Assembly (NCBI RefSeq): GCF_014647155.1
Contig: NZ_BMOQ01000003.1
Location: forward strand, 1-64,000
Direction of reading: 5' to 3'
Source of the DNA: Halarchaeum nitratireducens
GTDB lineage: Archaea > Halobacteriota > Halobacteria > Halobacteriales > Halobacteriaceae
Length of the DNA: 64,000 nucleotides
Shown here: positions 36,470 to 45,162 of the stretch, in pieces
Numbering within the stretch: the stretch's first letter is position 1
How the letters are laid out: each line of letters begins with the position of its first letter
Made by a program: the position numbers and the translations under genes
The notes under the pieces: generated by a model
Told to the model about the DNA's origin: nothing
The model's input: the letters and a program-made list of their open reading frames with translations, nothing else
Databases searched by the model: none

Positions 36470-36719
36470 GTTGGCCCGAATACGGCGCGAGAACGGTTAA
36501 AGTCGGTCCTTCCGCGCCCGACCTCGGTGGCGCCGCGCTTCGAGCACGGCGCCGCGGGGCTGGCCGGCGTTTCGCTCGCCGTCGCGCCCCGTCGCTCGCC
36601 GCGCCGTCGACGGCACCGGCGCGAGTGGCGTCCGAGTCTCTACCGACACCGGCGGTGGTCCCCCGTTATCGATCCACCGTGGGGACGGCTTTTAGTCTCA
36701 CGTCGCCAACGACGAGTGT
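36470..36719. other. 250-base divergent gap between nmd3 and htpX
   Basis: GC-rich with no supportable gene. A GCTTTTAG box at about 36688-36695 lies about 25-30 bases before the htpX ATG. On the minus strand, TTAACC (plus strand GGTTAAAG, about 36495-36502) is placed about 27 bases before the nmd3 ATG. GGCGCCGCG at about 36529 and 36551 is a short repeat. Confidence 0.45.
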
Positions 36720-37607
36720 ATGGAGTGGCACACGGACTGGGGCCTGCGGGCCCGGATGGTCCTGACGATGGTCCTGCTGTTCGTCCTCTACCTCGTCTTC
36801 GCGGGAGCGCTCGTCACGTACCTCGGCGGCGGTCTCCTCTTGATGGCGCTCTTCATCGGGGGGTTCTCGGTCGTCCAGTACTTCTTCAGCGATCGGCTCA
36901 CGCTCTGGAGCATGGGCGCGCGCGAGGTCACGGAGGACGAGTACCCTCACTTACACGGTACCGTGGGACGACTCGCGCAGGGCGCGGACCTCCCGAAACC
37001 CGATGTCGCCGTCGTCGACTCGCGCGTCCCGAACGCGTTCGCCACGGGGCGCTCGAAGAACCACGCCGCGGTCTGCGTCACGACCGGCCTGCTCGAGACG
37101 CTGAACGACGAGGAGCTCGCGGGCGTCCTCGCGCACGAACTCGCGCACATCAAACACCGCGACATGGCGGTGATGACCGTCGCGTCGTTCCTCTCGACGA
37201 TCGCGTTCGTCATCGTGCGCTGGGGGTGGCTCTTCGGCGGCAACAGCCGCGACCGGAACGCCGCGCCGGTGTGGGTCGCCATCGTCGTCTCGCTCGTCGT
37301 CTGGATCGTCTCCTACCTGCTCATCCGCGCGCTCAGCCGCTACCGGGAGTACGCCGCGGACCGCGGCGGGGCGCTCATCTGTGGCAACCCCGCGGCGCTC
37401 GCCTCCGCGCTGCTCAAGATCGACGGCCGGATGGACCGCGTGCCGACGGAGGACATGCGCGAGCAGGCCGAGATGAACGCGTTCTTCATCATCCCGCTCT
37501 CGGGGGGGACGCTCACCAAACTGTTCAGCACGCACCCGTCGACCGAGAAGCGCGTCGAACGCCTCCGCGCGCTGGAACGCGAGATGGAGACCCGAACGAG
37601 CGCGTGA
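36720..37607 (+). CDS. htpX: Zinc metalloprotease HtpX
   Basis: 295 residues. Membrane-bound M48 peptidase for quality control. Two N-terminal transmembrane helices (about 12-31 and 34-53), zinc motif HELAHIKHRD (about residue 140), another helix pair (about 155-210), and the third-ligand Glu in SRYREYAADRGGALI. The C-terminus FSTHPSTEKRVERLRALE is typical. The TGA overlaps the ATG of pspAB (TGATG), so translation is coupled and a shared membrane-stress role is likely. Confidence 0.97.
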   Translation: MEWHTDWGLRARMVLTMVLLFVLYLVFAGALVTYLGGGLLLMALFIGGFSVVQYFFSDRLTLWSMGAREVTEDEYPHLHGTVGRLAQGADLPKPDVAVVDSRVPNAFATGRSKNHAAVCVTTGLLETLNDEELAGVLAHELAHIKHRDMAVMTVASFLSTIAFVIVRWGWLFGGNSRDRNAAPVWVAIVVSLVVWIVSYLLIRALSRYREYAADRGGALICGNPAALASALLKIDGRMDRVPTEDMREQAEMNAFFIIPLSGGTLTKLFSTHPSTEKRVERLRALEREMETRTSA

Positions 37608-38203
37608 TGGGGCTCTTCGACACCGTCCGTGACGTCCTCGGTCTCAGCGCCGAGGCGGACGCGACGCGACCCGCGGACCCCGAGGACTTCTTCCAGTTGA
37701 ACGCGGCGTCCGTCACGATGGAGGCCGATCTCGACTACCGACCCGCCGATCGGGCCGGCCTCTGTCTCTCCGCCATGGACTCGACGGACTTCCGGAGCAC
37801 CCTCCGCGACGTCGAGGACGTCCTGGAGGGCGGGGGGTTTAGCGAGATCCGCACGGACGATCACGGCTACACGTGGGCCGTCGTCGACCGCGACGACATC
37901 ACCGACCTCACGACCGAACTCTACGTCGCCGCGGACACGCTCGCCGACCGCGGCTACGGCGATCGGCTCCTCGCCGCCGTCTTCCCGTTCGATCCCCTCG
38001 ACGGCGGTCGCCCGATCTACTGGGTCTACTCGTTCAAGCGCGGGTCGTTCTACCCGTTCGCGCCCGCCGGCGATCACGAGCGTGATTCGAGCACCGAGGT
38101 GACGCTCCAATCCGTCCTCGACGGGGAACTCGACGTCGAATCCGACACCGCGTACTGGTACCCTCTCTGGTCCGACGCCCCCGGTGGCCACCCCTGGGAG
38201 TAG
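37607..38203 (+). CDS. pspAB: PspA-associated protein PspAB
   Basis: 198 residues starting MGLFDTVRDVLGLSAEADATR. The body FFQLNAASVTMEADLDYRPADRAGLCLSAMDSTDF, and GYTWAVVDRDDITDLTTELYVAADTLADRGYGDRLLAAVFPF, is the family pattern. PspAB proteins are linked with the PspA/phage-shock membrane system in archaea and actinobacteria, though PspA itself is not in the window. It is coupled to HtpX by a one-base overlap, which strengthens the membrane-stress reading. Confidence 0.9.
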   Translation: MGLFDTVRDVLGLSAEADATRPADPEDFFQLNAASVTMEADLDYRPADRAGLCLSAMDSTDFRSTLRDVEDVLEGGGFSEIRTDDHGYTWAVVDRDDITDLTTELYVAADTLADRGYGDRLLAAVFPFDPLDGGRPIYWVYSFKRGSFYPFAPAGDHERDSSTEVTLQSVLDGELDVESDTAYWYPLWSDAPGGHPWE

Positions 38204-38329
38204 CGGATCTGCTCTTCTCGCTTGAACGTTCGCCTCGACCCGACGAGCGACCGGTTCACGCCTCGTAGTTTCACTTTCACCCTCCTGTGTACGAGGGTTT
38301 ATCCCCACGGGCGCACAACGGAGGGGTAC

Positions 38330-39364
38330 ATGCCCGATGTAGACCTCGAGGAGCTCTCCGGCGTCGGCCCCGCGACCGCCGAGAAGCTCCGTGACGCCGG
38401 CTACGATTCCTTCCAGAGCATCGCCGTCGCCAGTCCCGGCGAGCTCTCCAACACCGGTGACGTCGGCGAGTCCAGCGCCAGCGACATCATCCAGAGCGCG
38501 CGAAAACACGCCGACATCGGCGGATTCGAGAGCGGCACGTCCGTTCTCGAACGCCGCGAGCAGATCGGCAAACTCACGTGGGGCGTCCCCGAGGTCGACG
38601 ACCTCCTCGGCGGCGGCGTCGAGACGCAGTCCATCACCGAGGTGTACGGCGAGTTCGGCGCTGGGAAGTCCCAGGTGACCCACCAGCTCTCCGTCACCGT
38701 CCAGCTCCCCGAGGAGCACGGCGGCCTCGAAGGATCCGCAATCTTCGTCGACTCCGAGGACACCTTCCGCCCCGAGCGGATCGACGACATGGTGCGCGGC
38801 CTCGACGACGACGTCCTCGCCGACACCATGGAACTCCACGGTATCGAGGAGGGCGACCCGACCGACGACGCGGACCTCGACGAACTCGTCCGGCGCGTCC
38901 TCGACAAGATCCACGTCGCCAAGGCGTTCAACTCCAACCACCAGATCCTCCTCTCCGAGAAGGCCAAGGAGGTCGCCCAGGAGAACGAGGACACCGACTG
39001 GCCGGTCCGCCTGCTCTGCGTCGACTCGCTCACCGCACACTTCCGCGCGGAGTACGTCGGTCGGGGCGAACTCGCCGACCGCCAGCAGAAGCTCAACAAG
39101 CATCTCCACGACCTCCTGCGGATCGGCGACCTCCACAACACCGCGGTCGTCATCACGAACCAGGTCCAGTCGAACCCCGACTCGTTCTTCGGCGACCCGA
39201 CGAAGCCCATCGGCGGGAACATCCTCGGACACACCTCCACGTTCCGCATCTACCTCCGCAAGTCCAAGGGGGACAAGCGGATCGTTCGGCTCGTCGACGC
39301 GCCGAACCTCGCGGACGGCGAGGCGATCATGCGCGTTCAGGACGGCGGCCTGAAACCCGAGTAA
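38330..39364 (+). CDS. radA: DNA repair and recombination protein RadA
   Basis: 344 residues from ATG 38330 ([20 protein letters not shown]). Archaeal RecA/Rad51 recombinase: N-terminal helix-hairpin-helix (about 6-60), Walker [13 protein letters not shown], the strand-exchange loop region and Walker [15 protein letters not shown], and [12 protein letters not shown] near the end. A GTTTATCC box at about 38296-38303 lies about 30 bases upstream, and GGAGGGG (38320-38326) gives a Shine-Dalgarno-like site 3 bases before the ATG; this start is therefore preferred over upstream in-frame codons. No intein present. Confidence 0.98.
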   Translation: MPDVDLEELSGVGPATAEKLRDAGYDSFQSIAVASPGELSNTGDVGESSASDIIQSARKHADIGGFESGTSVLERREQIGKLTWGVPEVDDLLGGGVETQSITEVYGEFGAGKSQVTHQLSVTVQLPEEHGGLEGSAIFVDSEDTFRPERIDDMVRGLDDDVLADTMELHGIEEGDPTDDADLDELVRRVLDKIHVAKAFNSNHQILLSEKAKEVAQENEDTDWPVRLLCVDSLTAHFRAEYVGRGELADRQQKLNKHLHDLLRIGDLHNTAVVITNQVQSNPDSFFGDPTKPIGGNILGHTSTFRIYLRKSKGDKRIVRLVDAPNLADGEAIMRVQDGGLKPE

Positions 39365-39373
39365 CACGCGTCG

Positions 39374-39658
39374 CTACTCGATCAGGCGCTCCTTTCGCGC
39401 CCGCGAGAACTGCTTGATCTCGTACTCCCGGCTCATCGCCGCGCTCTTGGTCTCGTACGCCTCGGTGTGTCGGAGTTCCACCGGCGTCCGCCCGCGCGTG
39501 TATTTCGCACCCTCGCCGGCGTCGTGCTCTCGCACGCGGCGCTCGACGTCCGTCGTGTACCCCGTGTAGAGACTTCCGTCGGCACATTCGAGGACGTAGA
39601 CGTAGTGCACGTCGCCTACTCCCCGCCGCGTCGGATTGACCGTTTCGCTCGTCGTCAC
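39374..39658 (-). CDS. GIY-YIG nuclease domain protein (YhbQ type)
   Basis: 94 residues from GTG 39658, which overlaps the LarB stop (GTGA). An alternative GTG at 39610 gives 78 residues beginning directly at the domain [25 protein letters not shown], so the first 16 residues may not be translated. The single domain has the GIY-YIG elements YVYVLEC and LYTGYTTD, Arg in ERRV, and Glu in [15 protein letters not shown]. Family members are probably small repair nucleases. Converges with radA. Confidence 0.85.
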   Translation of the reverse strand: MTTSETVNPTRRGVGDVHYVYVLECADGSLYTGYTTDVERRVREHDAGEGAKYTRGRTPVELRHTEAYETKSAAMSREYEIKQFSRARKERLIE

Positions 39659-40422
39659 TCCGCGCGCGCCGCCGCGATCCGCCGGGCGATCAGGCCGGCC
39701 TGTGCGCCCGCGACGAATCCCGCGTCGACGTTCACGGCCGACAGTACCGTACAGGACTGCAACATCCCGAGCATCGCGGCCTCGCCGCGTCCGCCGTGGC
39801 CGTATCCCGTGGAGACGGGCAGCCCGATCACGGGCGCGTCGAGCAGTCCGGCGACGACGGTCGGAAGCGCGCCCTCCCTCCCGGCGGCGACGACGACGAC
39901 GTCGCACGCGCGCAGTTCGTCGACCCGATCGAGGAGGCGTGCGATGCTGGCGACGCCGACGTCCTCGACCCGCATCGTTCGCGCCCCCATCTCCGTCGCC
40001 ACGGCGTCGGCCTCCCCCAGCGCCGCGGCGTCGCTCGTCCCGCCCGAGACGAGGCCGACAGTGGCGTCCAACGCGGGCGGCTCGAACGCCGGCGCGTGGG
40101 CGACGACCACCCGTGCGCGCTCGTCCACGGTCACGTCGGCGTCGGGGTGTTCTTCCGCCATCGCCGCGCGGACCGCGGCCCGCCGCTCGTCGTCGGCGCG
40201 CGTGACGAGCGCGCGGCCGGCCGTCTCCATCGCGGTCGCGGCGAGCGCGCCGACCTCCGCCGGGGTCTTGCCCTCGGCGAGAACAGCCTCCGGGACGCCG
40301 CGACGGGTCTCGCGGGCGGCGTCGAACCGCCCCGCGTCCGTCGTCGCGTACCCCGCGAGCTCGGCCTCGGCTTCCGCGACCGACAGCTCGCCGGCCGCGA
40401 GCTGTTCGAGCACGTCACGCAT
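39655..40422 (-). CDS. larB: LarB-like nickel-pincer nucleotide biosynthesis protein
   Basis: 255 residues from ATG 40422 ([14 protein letters not shown]). N-terminal helical part, then the AIR carboxylase-like Rossmann domain with [35 protein letters not shown]-type segment and [27 protein letters not shown], diagnostic for LarB/NCAIR mutase-like proteins. LarB carboxylates and hydrolyses nicotinic acid adenine dinucleotide in the synthesis of the lactate racemase cofactor. LarE is encoded 4.7 kb away; LarC is not in the window. Divergent from the DUF1931 histone-like gene. Confidence 0.92.
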   Translation of the reverse strand: MRDVLEQLAAGELSVAEAEAELAGYATTDAGRFDAARETRRGVPEAVLAEGKTPAEVGALAATAMETAGRALVTRADDERRAAVRAAMAEEHPDADVTVDERARVVVAHAPAFEPPALDATVGLVSGGTSDAAALGEADAVATEMGARTMRVEDVGVASIARLLDRVDELRACDVVVVAAGREGALPTVVAGLLDAPVIGLPVSTGYGHGGRGEAAMLGMLQSCTVLSAVNVDAGFVAGAQAGLIARRIAAARAE

Positions 40423-40506
40423 AAACGACCCGTCGCCCCCCAAATACAGGTGGGTTTCGCTTCCCGATCCCCGGACAGAAGCCCCTCTCACGTCAGTTTA
40501 TGGGAA

Positions 40507-40522
40507 GCCTTATTAACAAGGC
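40507..40522. promoter_or_regulatory. Palindrome overlapping the DUF1931 TATA box
   Basis: GCCTTATTAACAAGGC is a 16-bp near-perfect palindrome (arms GCCTT/AAGGC, centre TTAA, one mismatch pair). Its TATTAA core lies about 26 bases before the ATG of the DUF1931 gene, where the TATA box is expected. A regulator bound here would directly block TBP. Confidence 0.5.
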
Positions 40523-40540
40523 AAGTAAAGCAAACGCCGT

Positions 40541-40708
40541 ATGGCAGACCTCATCGTTAAGGCCGCCGTGAAGGAAGCGCTCGAGGAGAAGAACGTCGCG
40601 TCCGACTTCTACGATGCGCTCGACGAGAAGGTCGAGGACCTCCTCGACGACGCCGCCCGCCGCGCCGAGGAGAACGGTCGCAAGACCGTTCAGCCGCGCG
40701 ACCTGTAA
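40541..40708 (+). CDS. DUF1931 family histone-fold-like protein
   Basis: 55 residues: MADLIVKAAVKEALEEKNVA at the start, and EENGRKTVQPRDL at the end. This is the DUF1931 family of small archaeal proteins with a histone-like fold; the closing RKTVQPRDL corresponds to the histone-fold C-terminal loop and helix start. DNA binding is a family inference. The start is fixed by the TATA-like box 26 bases upstream. A palindrome sits on that box. Confidence 0.9.
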   Translation: MADLIVKAAVKEALEEKNVASDFYDALDEKVEDLLDDAARRAEENGRKTVQPRDL

Positions 40709-40732
40709 ACCAGACCTCTCCGTTCCTCCGTT

Positions 40733-41434
40733 TTATTCGACCGCGTAGTCGTATCGCTCGACGCCGTCGTCCGTTCCCACCAGCACCGCGTCGGCGAGGC
40801 CGACGAACAGGCCGTGCGCGACGACGCCCGGGATACCCGCGATATCGACCGCGAGCGCGTCCGGGTTGGCGAGCGCGCCGAACGCACAGTCGAGCACGAG
40901 GTTCCCGTTGTCCGTCACCACCGGCCCGTCCTTGTGCGCCGCGGCGCGGAGCGTCGGTTCGCCACCGAGGTCGTCCAGCGCGGCCTCGATGGGCCGGCGG
41001 GCGGACGGGAGCACCTCGATCGGGACCGAGGCGTCGAGCCCCCGGGCGGCCTTCGTCGGGTCCGCGACGACCAGGAACCGGTCCGCGGAGGCGTCGACCA
41101 CTTTCTCGCGGGCGTGCGCCGCGCCGCCGCCCTTGATCAGCGCGCCGGTCGCCCGATCGAACTGGTCGGCGCCGTCGATGGCGACGTCGACGCTCTCGAC
41201 GTCGTCCAGCGTCGTCAGGGGGACGCCGACCTCGCGGGCGAGCTCGCGCGATTGGAAGCTCGTCGCCACGCCCGTCACGTCGAGGCCGGCGTCCACCCGA
41301 CGCCCGAGCGTGCGGATCGCGTGCGCCGCCGTACTCCCCGTTCCGAGGCCGACGACGTCGCCGTCGTCGACCGCCTCCGCCGCCCGCTCGCCAGCGTGTC
41401 GTTTCGCCGTCTCGCCCCCGCCAGTGCGCTTCAT
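40733..41434 (-). CDS. rpiA: Ribose-5-phosphate isomerase A
   Basis: About 233 residues from MKRTGGGETAKRHAG; another ATG three codons upstream (41443) is possible. Interconverts ribose 5-phosphate and ribulose 5-phosphate. Motifs: GLGTGSTAAHAI, DVAIDGADQFDRATGALIKGGGAAHAREK (active-site Asp and Lys/Glu), and the C-terminal half with DNGNLVLDCAF and GIPGVVAHGLFVG. Length and layout are normal. Flanked by the histone-like gene (convergent) and orc/cdc6 (same strand, 71-base gap). Confidence 0.97.
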   Translation of the reverse strand: MKRTGGGETAKRHAGERAAEAVDDGDVVGLGTGSTAAHAIRTLGRRVDAGLDVTGVATSFQSRELAREVGVPLTTLDDVESVDVAIDGADQFDRATGALIKGGGAAHAREKVVDASADRFLVVADPTKAARGLDASVPIEVLPSARRPIEAALDDLGGEPTLRAAAHKDGPVVTDNGNLVLDCAFGALANPDALAVDIAGIPGVVAHGLFVGLADAVLVGTDDGVERYDYAVE

Positions 41435-41505
41435 ACCCGCCACCTACGACCGGGAGCCCAAAAACGGTCCGAAGGGGCCGAACCCGAATCGCTCACTCTC
41501 CTCCA

Positions 41506-42627
41506 CTACAGCCGGCGCTCGACGGCGTCGGCGTCGTGTGCGAGCGTCAGCGTCCGCGAGCGTCCGCGCCCCTCGAGGCTCTCGTAGCGCGCGTCGATGA
41601 GGTCGAGTCGGTCGAGCTTGTTCACGAGCTCAGTGTACCGCGTGTACCCCAGGTCCGTCCGCTCGGCGAACGCGTCGTAGACGTCCCCCGCCCGGTCGCC
41701 GTCGTGCGCCGCGACCGTTTCGAGGAGGGCGCGCTCGACGTCGCTCAGCGCCTCGATGTCGCGCGTGAGCCGGTGGTTGCGCGCGCGCTCGCTCACCGCC
41801 TCGACGTCCTCGATCGAGACCGTCTCGGAGGCCCGCGATTCCGCGTGGAGGCCGGCGCGGCGCAGCATGTCGATGCCGACGCGGAGGTCACCCGCCTCGG
41901 CGGTCTGCTCTGCCACCCGATCGAGGACGCTCATCGGGAGCGCGCCGTCGCGGAAGCCGACGCGGACGCGCTCACCGAGGATGTCCGCCACCTCCTCGCG
42001 GTCGTAGATCGGGAAGTACGCCTCCTCCGGCCGGAAGACGGACTGCACGCGCCCGTCCAGGGCTTCCACGACGTCGAGGTCGGTGTCCGAGGAGACGAGG
42101 ACGACCCCGACCTTCGCCCCCGGATGCGTCTCGTGGGCGCGCAACAGCGAGTAGAGCGTATCGCTCGCCTCGTTCTCGTAGAAGAGGTAGTTGACGTCGT
42201 CGAGCGCGACGACGAGCACCTCCTCCTCGTCGACGAGGCGGTCCGCGACCTGCCCGAAGAGCTTCTTGAACGACACCCCGGACGAGGGCGGTTCGTAGTC
42301 GAAGATCGACTGGAACACCCGCGAGAAGACGCCGTAGCGCGTCCCGTCCACCTGGCAGTTGACGCGGACGGGCCGGACGCCCGGCTGCCCGCCGAGCTCG
42401 CCGAAGAGCTTCTGGATCGCCGTGGTCTTACCCGTCCCCGGGGGCCCGCGGACGATGGCGTTCAGCGGTCGGTTCCCCCGGACGGCGGGGCGGAGGGCGT
42501 ACTGGAGCGTCTGGAGTTGCGACTCGCGGTGACGGAACGCCTCGGGCACGTAGTCGATCTCGAAGACGTGCTCGTCGCGGAACACCGACTCGTCCCACGA
42601 CAGCATCCCGTCCGAGTCGTCGGCCAT
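41506..42627 (-). CDS. cdc6: Orc1/Cdc6 family replication initiator
   Basis: 373 residues from MADDSDGMLSWDESVF; a start seven codons upstream (42648) is possible. AAA+ ATPase: Walker A VRGPPGTGKTT, Walker B VVALDDVNYLF, sensor 1 VVLVSSDTDLD, and Arg-rich sensor 2, then a winged-helix domain at the C-terminus (ALSDVERALLETVAAHD...YTRYTELVNKLDRLDLI). No origin-recognition-box repeats were seen next to it, so it may be one of the paralogs not physically linked with an origin. Confidence 0.95.
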   Translation of the reverse strand: MADDSDGMLSWDESVFRDEHVFEIDYVPEAFRHRESQLQTLQYALRPAVRGNRPLNAIVRGPPGTGKTTAIQKLFGELGGQPGVRPVRVNCQVDGTRYGVFSRVFQSIFDYEPPSSGVSFKKLFGQVADRLVDEEEVLVVALDDVNYLFYENEASDTLYSLLRAHETHPGAKVGVVLVSSDTDLDVVEALDGRVQSVFRPEEAYFPIYDREEVADILGERVRVGFRDGALPMSVLDRVAEQTAEAGDLRVGIDMLRRAGLHAESRASETVSIEDVEAVSERARNHRLTRDIEALSDVERALLETVAAHDGDRAGDVYDAFAERTDLGYTRYTELVNKLDRLDLIDARYESLEGRGRSRTLTLAHDADAVERRL

Positions 42628-42708
42628 CGCCGTGACGTGGGTCCGCACGCCACATAAGCCTTCGCGGGCGATCGCCGCCGCCGCATCACCCCGCTTTCCC
42701 GACGCCCC

Positions 42709-44697
42709 TCACGGTCCGTCCCCGTCGAACTTCGCCAGCAGGTCCTCGTAGAACGCCGCGTCGTCCGCTTCGCCGGCGAGCTTCTCGACGATGAGCTCCG
42801 GGGTCGAGCGCGCGAGCAGGTCCTTCACCGGCGAGCGCTCGACGACGAGCTCGCCGTCCTTCAGACCGACCGCCCGGATCCCGTCCACGTCGACCTCGTA
42901 CTCCGCGGCGTCGCGGATCTCGCCCGCGAGGTGGGAGACGAAGACGCCCGTCGCGCCCGCGCCGTGGAGCGCTTCGAGGATGCCCGCGACGATCTTCGCG
43001 GACGCGCCCGGCTCGGTGATCGACTCCAGCTCGTCGACGAGCACGCACTTCGCGTCCGCGCCCCGCGTGAGCGCCGCGAAGTCGCGCAGCGTCGACTCGA
43101 AGGCCCCGGCGTCGAGCGTCCCCTGGCTCTTCGCGTGGTAGTGGAGCTCCTCCACTGCGGGGACGCGCGCCGACTCGGCGGGCACCGGCAGTCCCATGTG
43201 CGCGAGCACGACGACGACGGCGACGAGGTCGAGGGTGCTCGTCTTCCCGCCCGAGTTCACCCCGGAGAGGAGCGCGACGCCGTCCACCGCGTAGTCGACC
43301 GGCTCGACGTCGTCGAACGGTACGTCGAGCAGCGGCGAGCGCCCGCCCTCGATCTCGAAGCCCACGCCGCCGCGCTCCGCGGGCGTGCAGTCGAAGTCCG
43401 CGCAGAAGCGCGCGACGGCGAGCTCGACGTCCAGCTCGAGGGCGTCCCGCACGAGCACGCTCGCACCCGCTCGCAGGTCCGCGAGCCGCCCCGCGAGGTC
43501 GCGCTTGCGTTTGGCCGCGCGCCGATCGCGTTCGGCGACGAGCGCCTCCCGCAGCCGCGAGACTGCCTCATCGCGGCGCTCGACGGGATACGTCGGCTCG
43601 TCGCCGAAGATCCGCACCGCGCGCTCGGCCTCGTCGTTCCGGAGCGCGAGCGCGTCGCGGACGTGCTCGCGCGCCGCCGCCACCGCCGCCGCGTACTCGT
43701 CGGCGAGCTCGCGCGAGAGCAGCGAGTCGACCCCCGCGCCGCGTTCGACGAGCGAGAGGAGGTCCGCGCCCTCGATGGTGACGTCCCGCTCCTCGATCGC
43801 CGCCCGCAGCCGGTCGTTCGCCACCGACTCGGCGGTCGAGACCGCGGCGTCGAGGTCGTCGACGGCGACGTTCAATCGCTCCAGCTCCTCGTCGCCCGCG
43901 ACGCTCCCGTCCGCCGCGAGGTCGTCGAGCGCGTCCTCCAACTCGTCGAGGTCGAGCGGCGCGTCGACGCCCGCGCGTCGGTGGACGGCGGCGGCCGCGC
44001 GCAGCGACGCGCGATTCGTCGCGAAGAACGCGAGCGCGCGCTCCGGGATGTGCTCCGCCGGGTGGTCGAACGCGCTCGGGTCGACCGTCACGTCCCCCTC
44101 GATGGCGACGCCCGCGAACGCCTCGTCGAGCGCGACCACCGACGAGTAGCCGCGCGCGAGGTCCGCGAGCCCGCGCGCGTCGTCGACGATCTCCACGGGG
44201 AGCTCCGGGAACGCCGCCGTCGCCGCCTGATACGTCTCGGCGTCGGCGGTGGCGAGACAGCGATCCCGGACGGTGACGTCGTCCGGCCGCTCGATCGGCT
44301 CGACGTCCGCGAGCGCCTCCGCCACCGAGGGGTCGAGCGACCGCTCGTGCGCCCGCTCGGCGAACGCCGCGACCTCCTCGATCCGCGAGGCCGACGCCGT
44401 CGGGTAGAGCGTCGCCAGGCGGTGCTCCGCGTACGTCGTCGTCGCGCGCTCCTGCAACAGCCCGAGCACCGCGTCGTACACCTCGCGGGCGCGGTCGGTG
44501 GCGAGGAACCCGCCGGGATCGTCGTGGCGCGCTCGGATCGCGCCGCGGACGATGCGCGCCGCGCGTCCGGTCGAGATCCCGGGCGCGGACGCCACGGCGG
44601 CGACGTCCTCGCGTTCGAGCGCCCCCGCCGGGTCGTCGAGCTCGCGGAGCCGCTCGGCCGTCTTCGCGCCGACGCCGGGCACGTCCTCCAAGTCCAT
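42709..44697 (-). CDS. MutS-like ATPase with N-terminal helix-hairpin-helix
   Basis: 662 residues from MDLEDVPGVGAKTAERL; an ATG at 44718 adds MPPDSPA. Residues 1-60 hold an HhH pair (GVGAKTAERLRELDDP and APGISTGRAARIV). The C-terminal ATPase of MutS type has GVNSGGKTSTLDLVAVVVVLAHMG, LVDELESITEPGAS, and GVFVSHLAGEIRD, preceded by a long helical lever region. It lacks the MutS mismatch-recognition (FxE) domain and no Smr domain is seen. It resembles MutS2-like/MutSB proteins of haloarchaea; role in DNA recombination is an inference. Confidence 0.88.
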   Translation of the reverse strand: MDLEDVPGVGAKTAERLRELDDPAGALEREDVAAVASAPGISTGRAARIVRGAIRARHDDPGGFLATDRAREVYDAVLGLLQERATTTYAEHRLATLYPTASASRIEEVAAFAERAHERSLDPSVAEALADVEPIERPDDVTVRDRCLATADAETYQAATAAFPELPVEIVDDARGLADLARGYSSVVALDEAFAGVAIEGDVTVDPSAFDHPAEHIPERALAFFATNRASLRAAAAVHRRAGVDAPLDLDELEDALDDLAADGSVAGDEELERLNVAVDDLDAAVSTAESVANDRLRAAIEERDVTIEGADLLSLVERGAGVDSLLSRELADEYAAAVAAAREHVRDALALRNDEAERAVRIFGDEPTYPVERRDEAVSRLREALVAERDRRAAKRKRDLAGRLADLRAGASVLVRDALELDVELAVARFCADFDCTPAERGGVGFEIEGGRSPLLDVPFDDVEPVDYAVDGVALLSGVNSGGKTSTLDLVAVVVVLAHMGLPVPAESARVPAVEELHYHAKSQGTLDAGAFESTLRDFAALTRGADAKCVLVDELESITEPGASAKIVAGILEALHGAGATGVFVSHLAGEIRDAAEYEVDVDGIRAVGLKDGELVVERSPVKDLLARSTPELIVEKLAGEADDAAFYEDLLAKFDGDGP

Positions 44698-44737
44698 CGC
44701 CGGTGAATCGGGCGGCATCGGAAAAAAGCCCTCGCCC

Positions 44738-45070
44738 TCAGTAGTGCGCGTACTCCTCCGGGTAGAGCAGTGCCTTCCGCCAGCGCCACGCCGCGCCGAC
44801 GGCCCGCACCACCGCCCCGACGACGAGCGCGGGGACGTAGCAGGCGAGTACGAGACCGAGCGTCCACGTCGCGCCGTCGCTCGCGAGGCCGAGCGCCTCG
44901 AACGCCGTCGTCGCGGCGTCGACGAGTAGCGCTCCCGGAACACCGAGCACGCCGAGCGTGGCGTTCGTGCCGACGAGTGCGTGCGTCAGGACGAGCAGTG
45001 CGAGCGTCGCGAACGACCACCAGACGGCGCGTCCGCTCACCCAGCGCGCGACGTCGTCGATGTCGAACAT
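44738..45070 (-). CDS. Small membrane protein, unknown function
   Basis: 110 residues from MFDIDDVARWVSGRAVWWSF. Two or three hydrophobic helices (about 13-35, 50-62 and 73-92), followed by the charged tail WRWRKALLYPEEYAHY. The frame extends 14 codons upstream but the ATG at 45070 follows a TTAAAA-like box at about 25-30 bases. It probably forms a unit with the MutS-like gene (40-base gap). No motif recognised. Confidence 0.7.
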   Translation of the reverse strand: MFDIDDVARWVSGRAVWWSFATLALLVLTHALVGTNATLGVLGVPGALLVDAATTAFEALGLASDGATWTLGLVLACYVPALVVGAVVRAVGAAWRWRKALLYPEEYAHY

Positions 45071-45162
45071 CGGGCGTTCGGACGCGCCCCGACGGCTTAA
45101 AACGCCCGTCACGGCTCGCCTGACCGGTACACGGAAGGCGGTGGCGACCGGAGACGAGAGAC

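Noticed and set aside
41506-42708. Replication origin next to orc/cdc6
   Set aside because: I found no origin-recognition-box-like repeats or long AT-rich unwinding region in the adjacent gaps.
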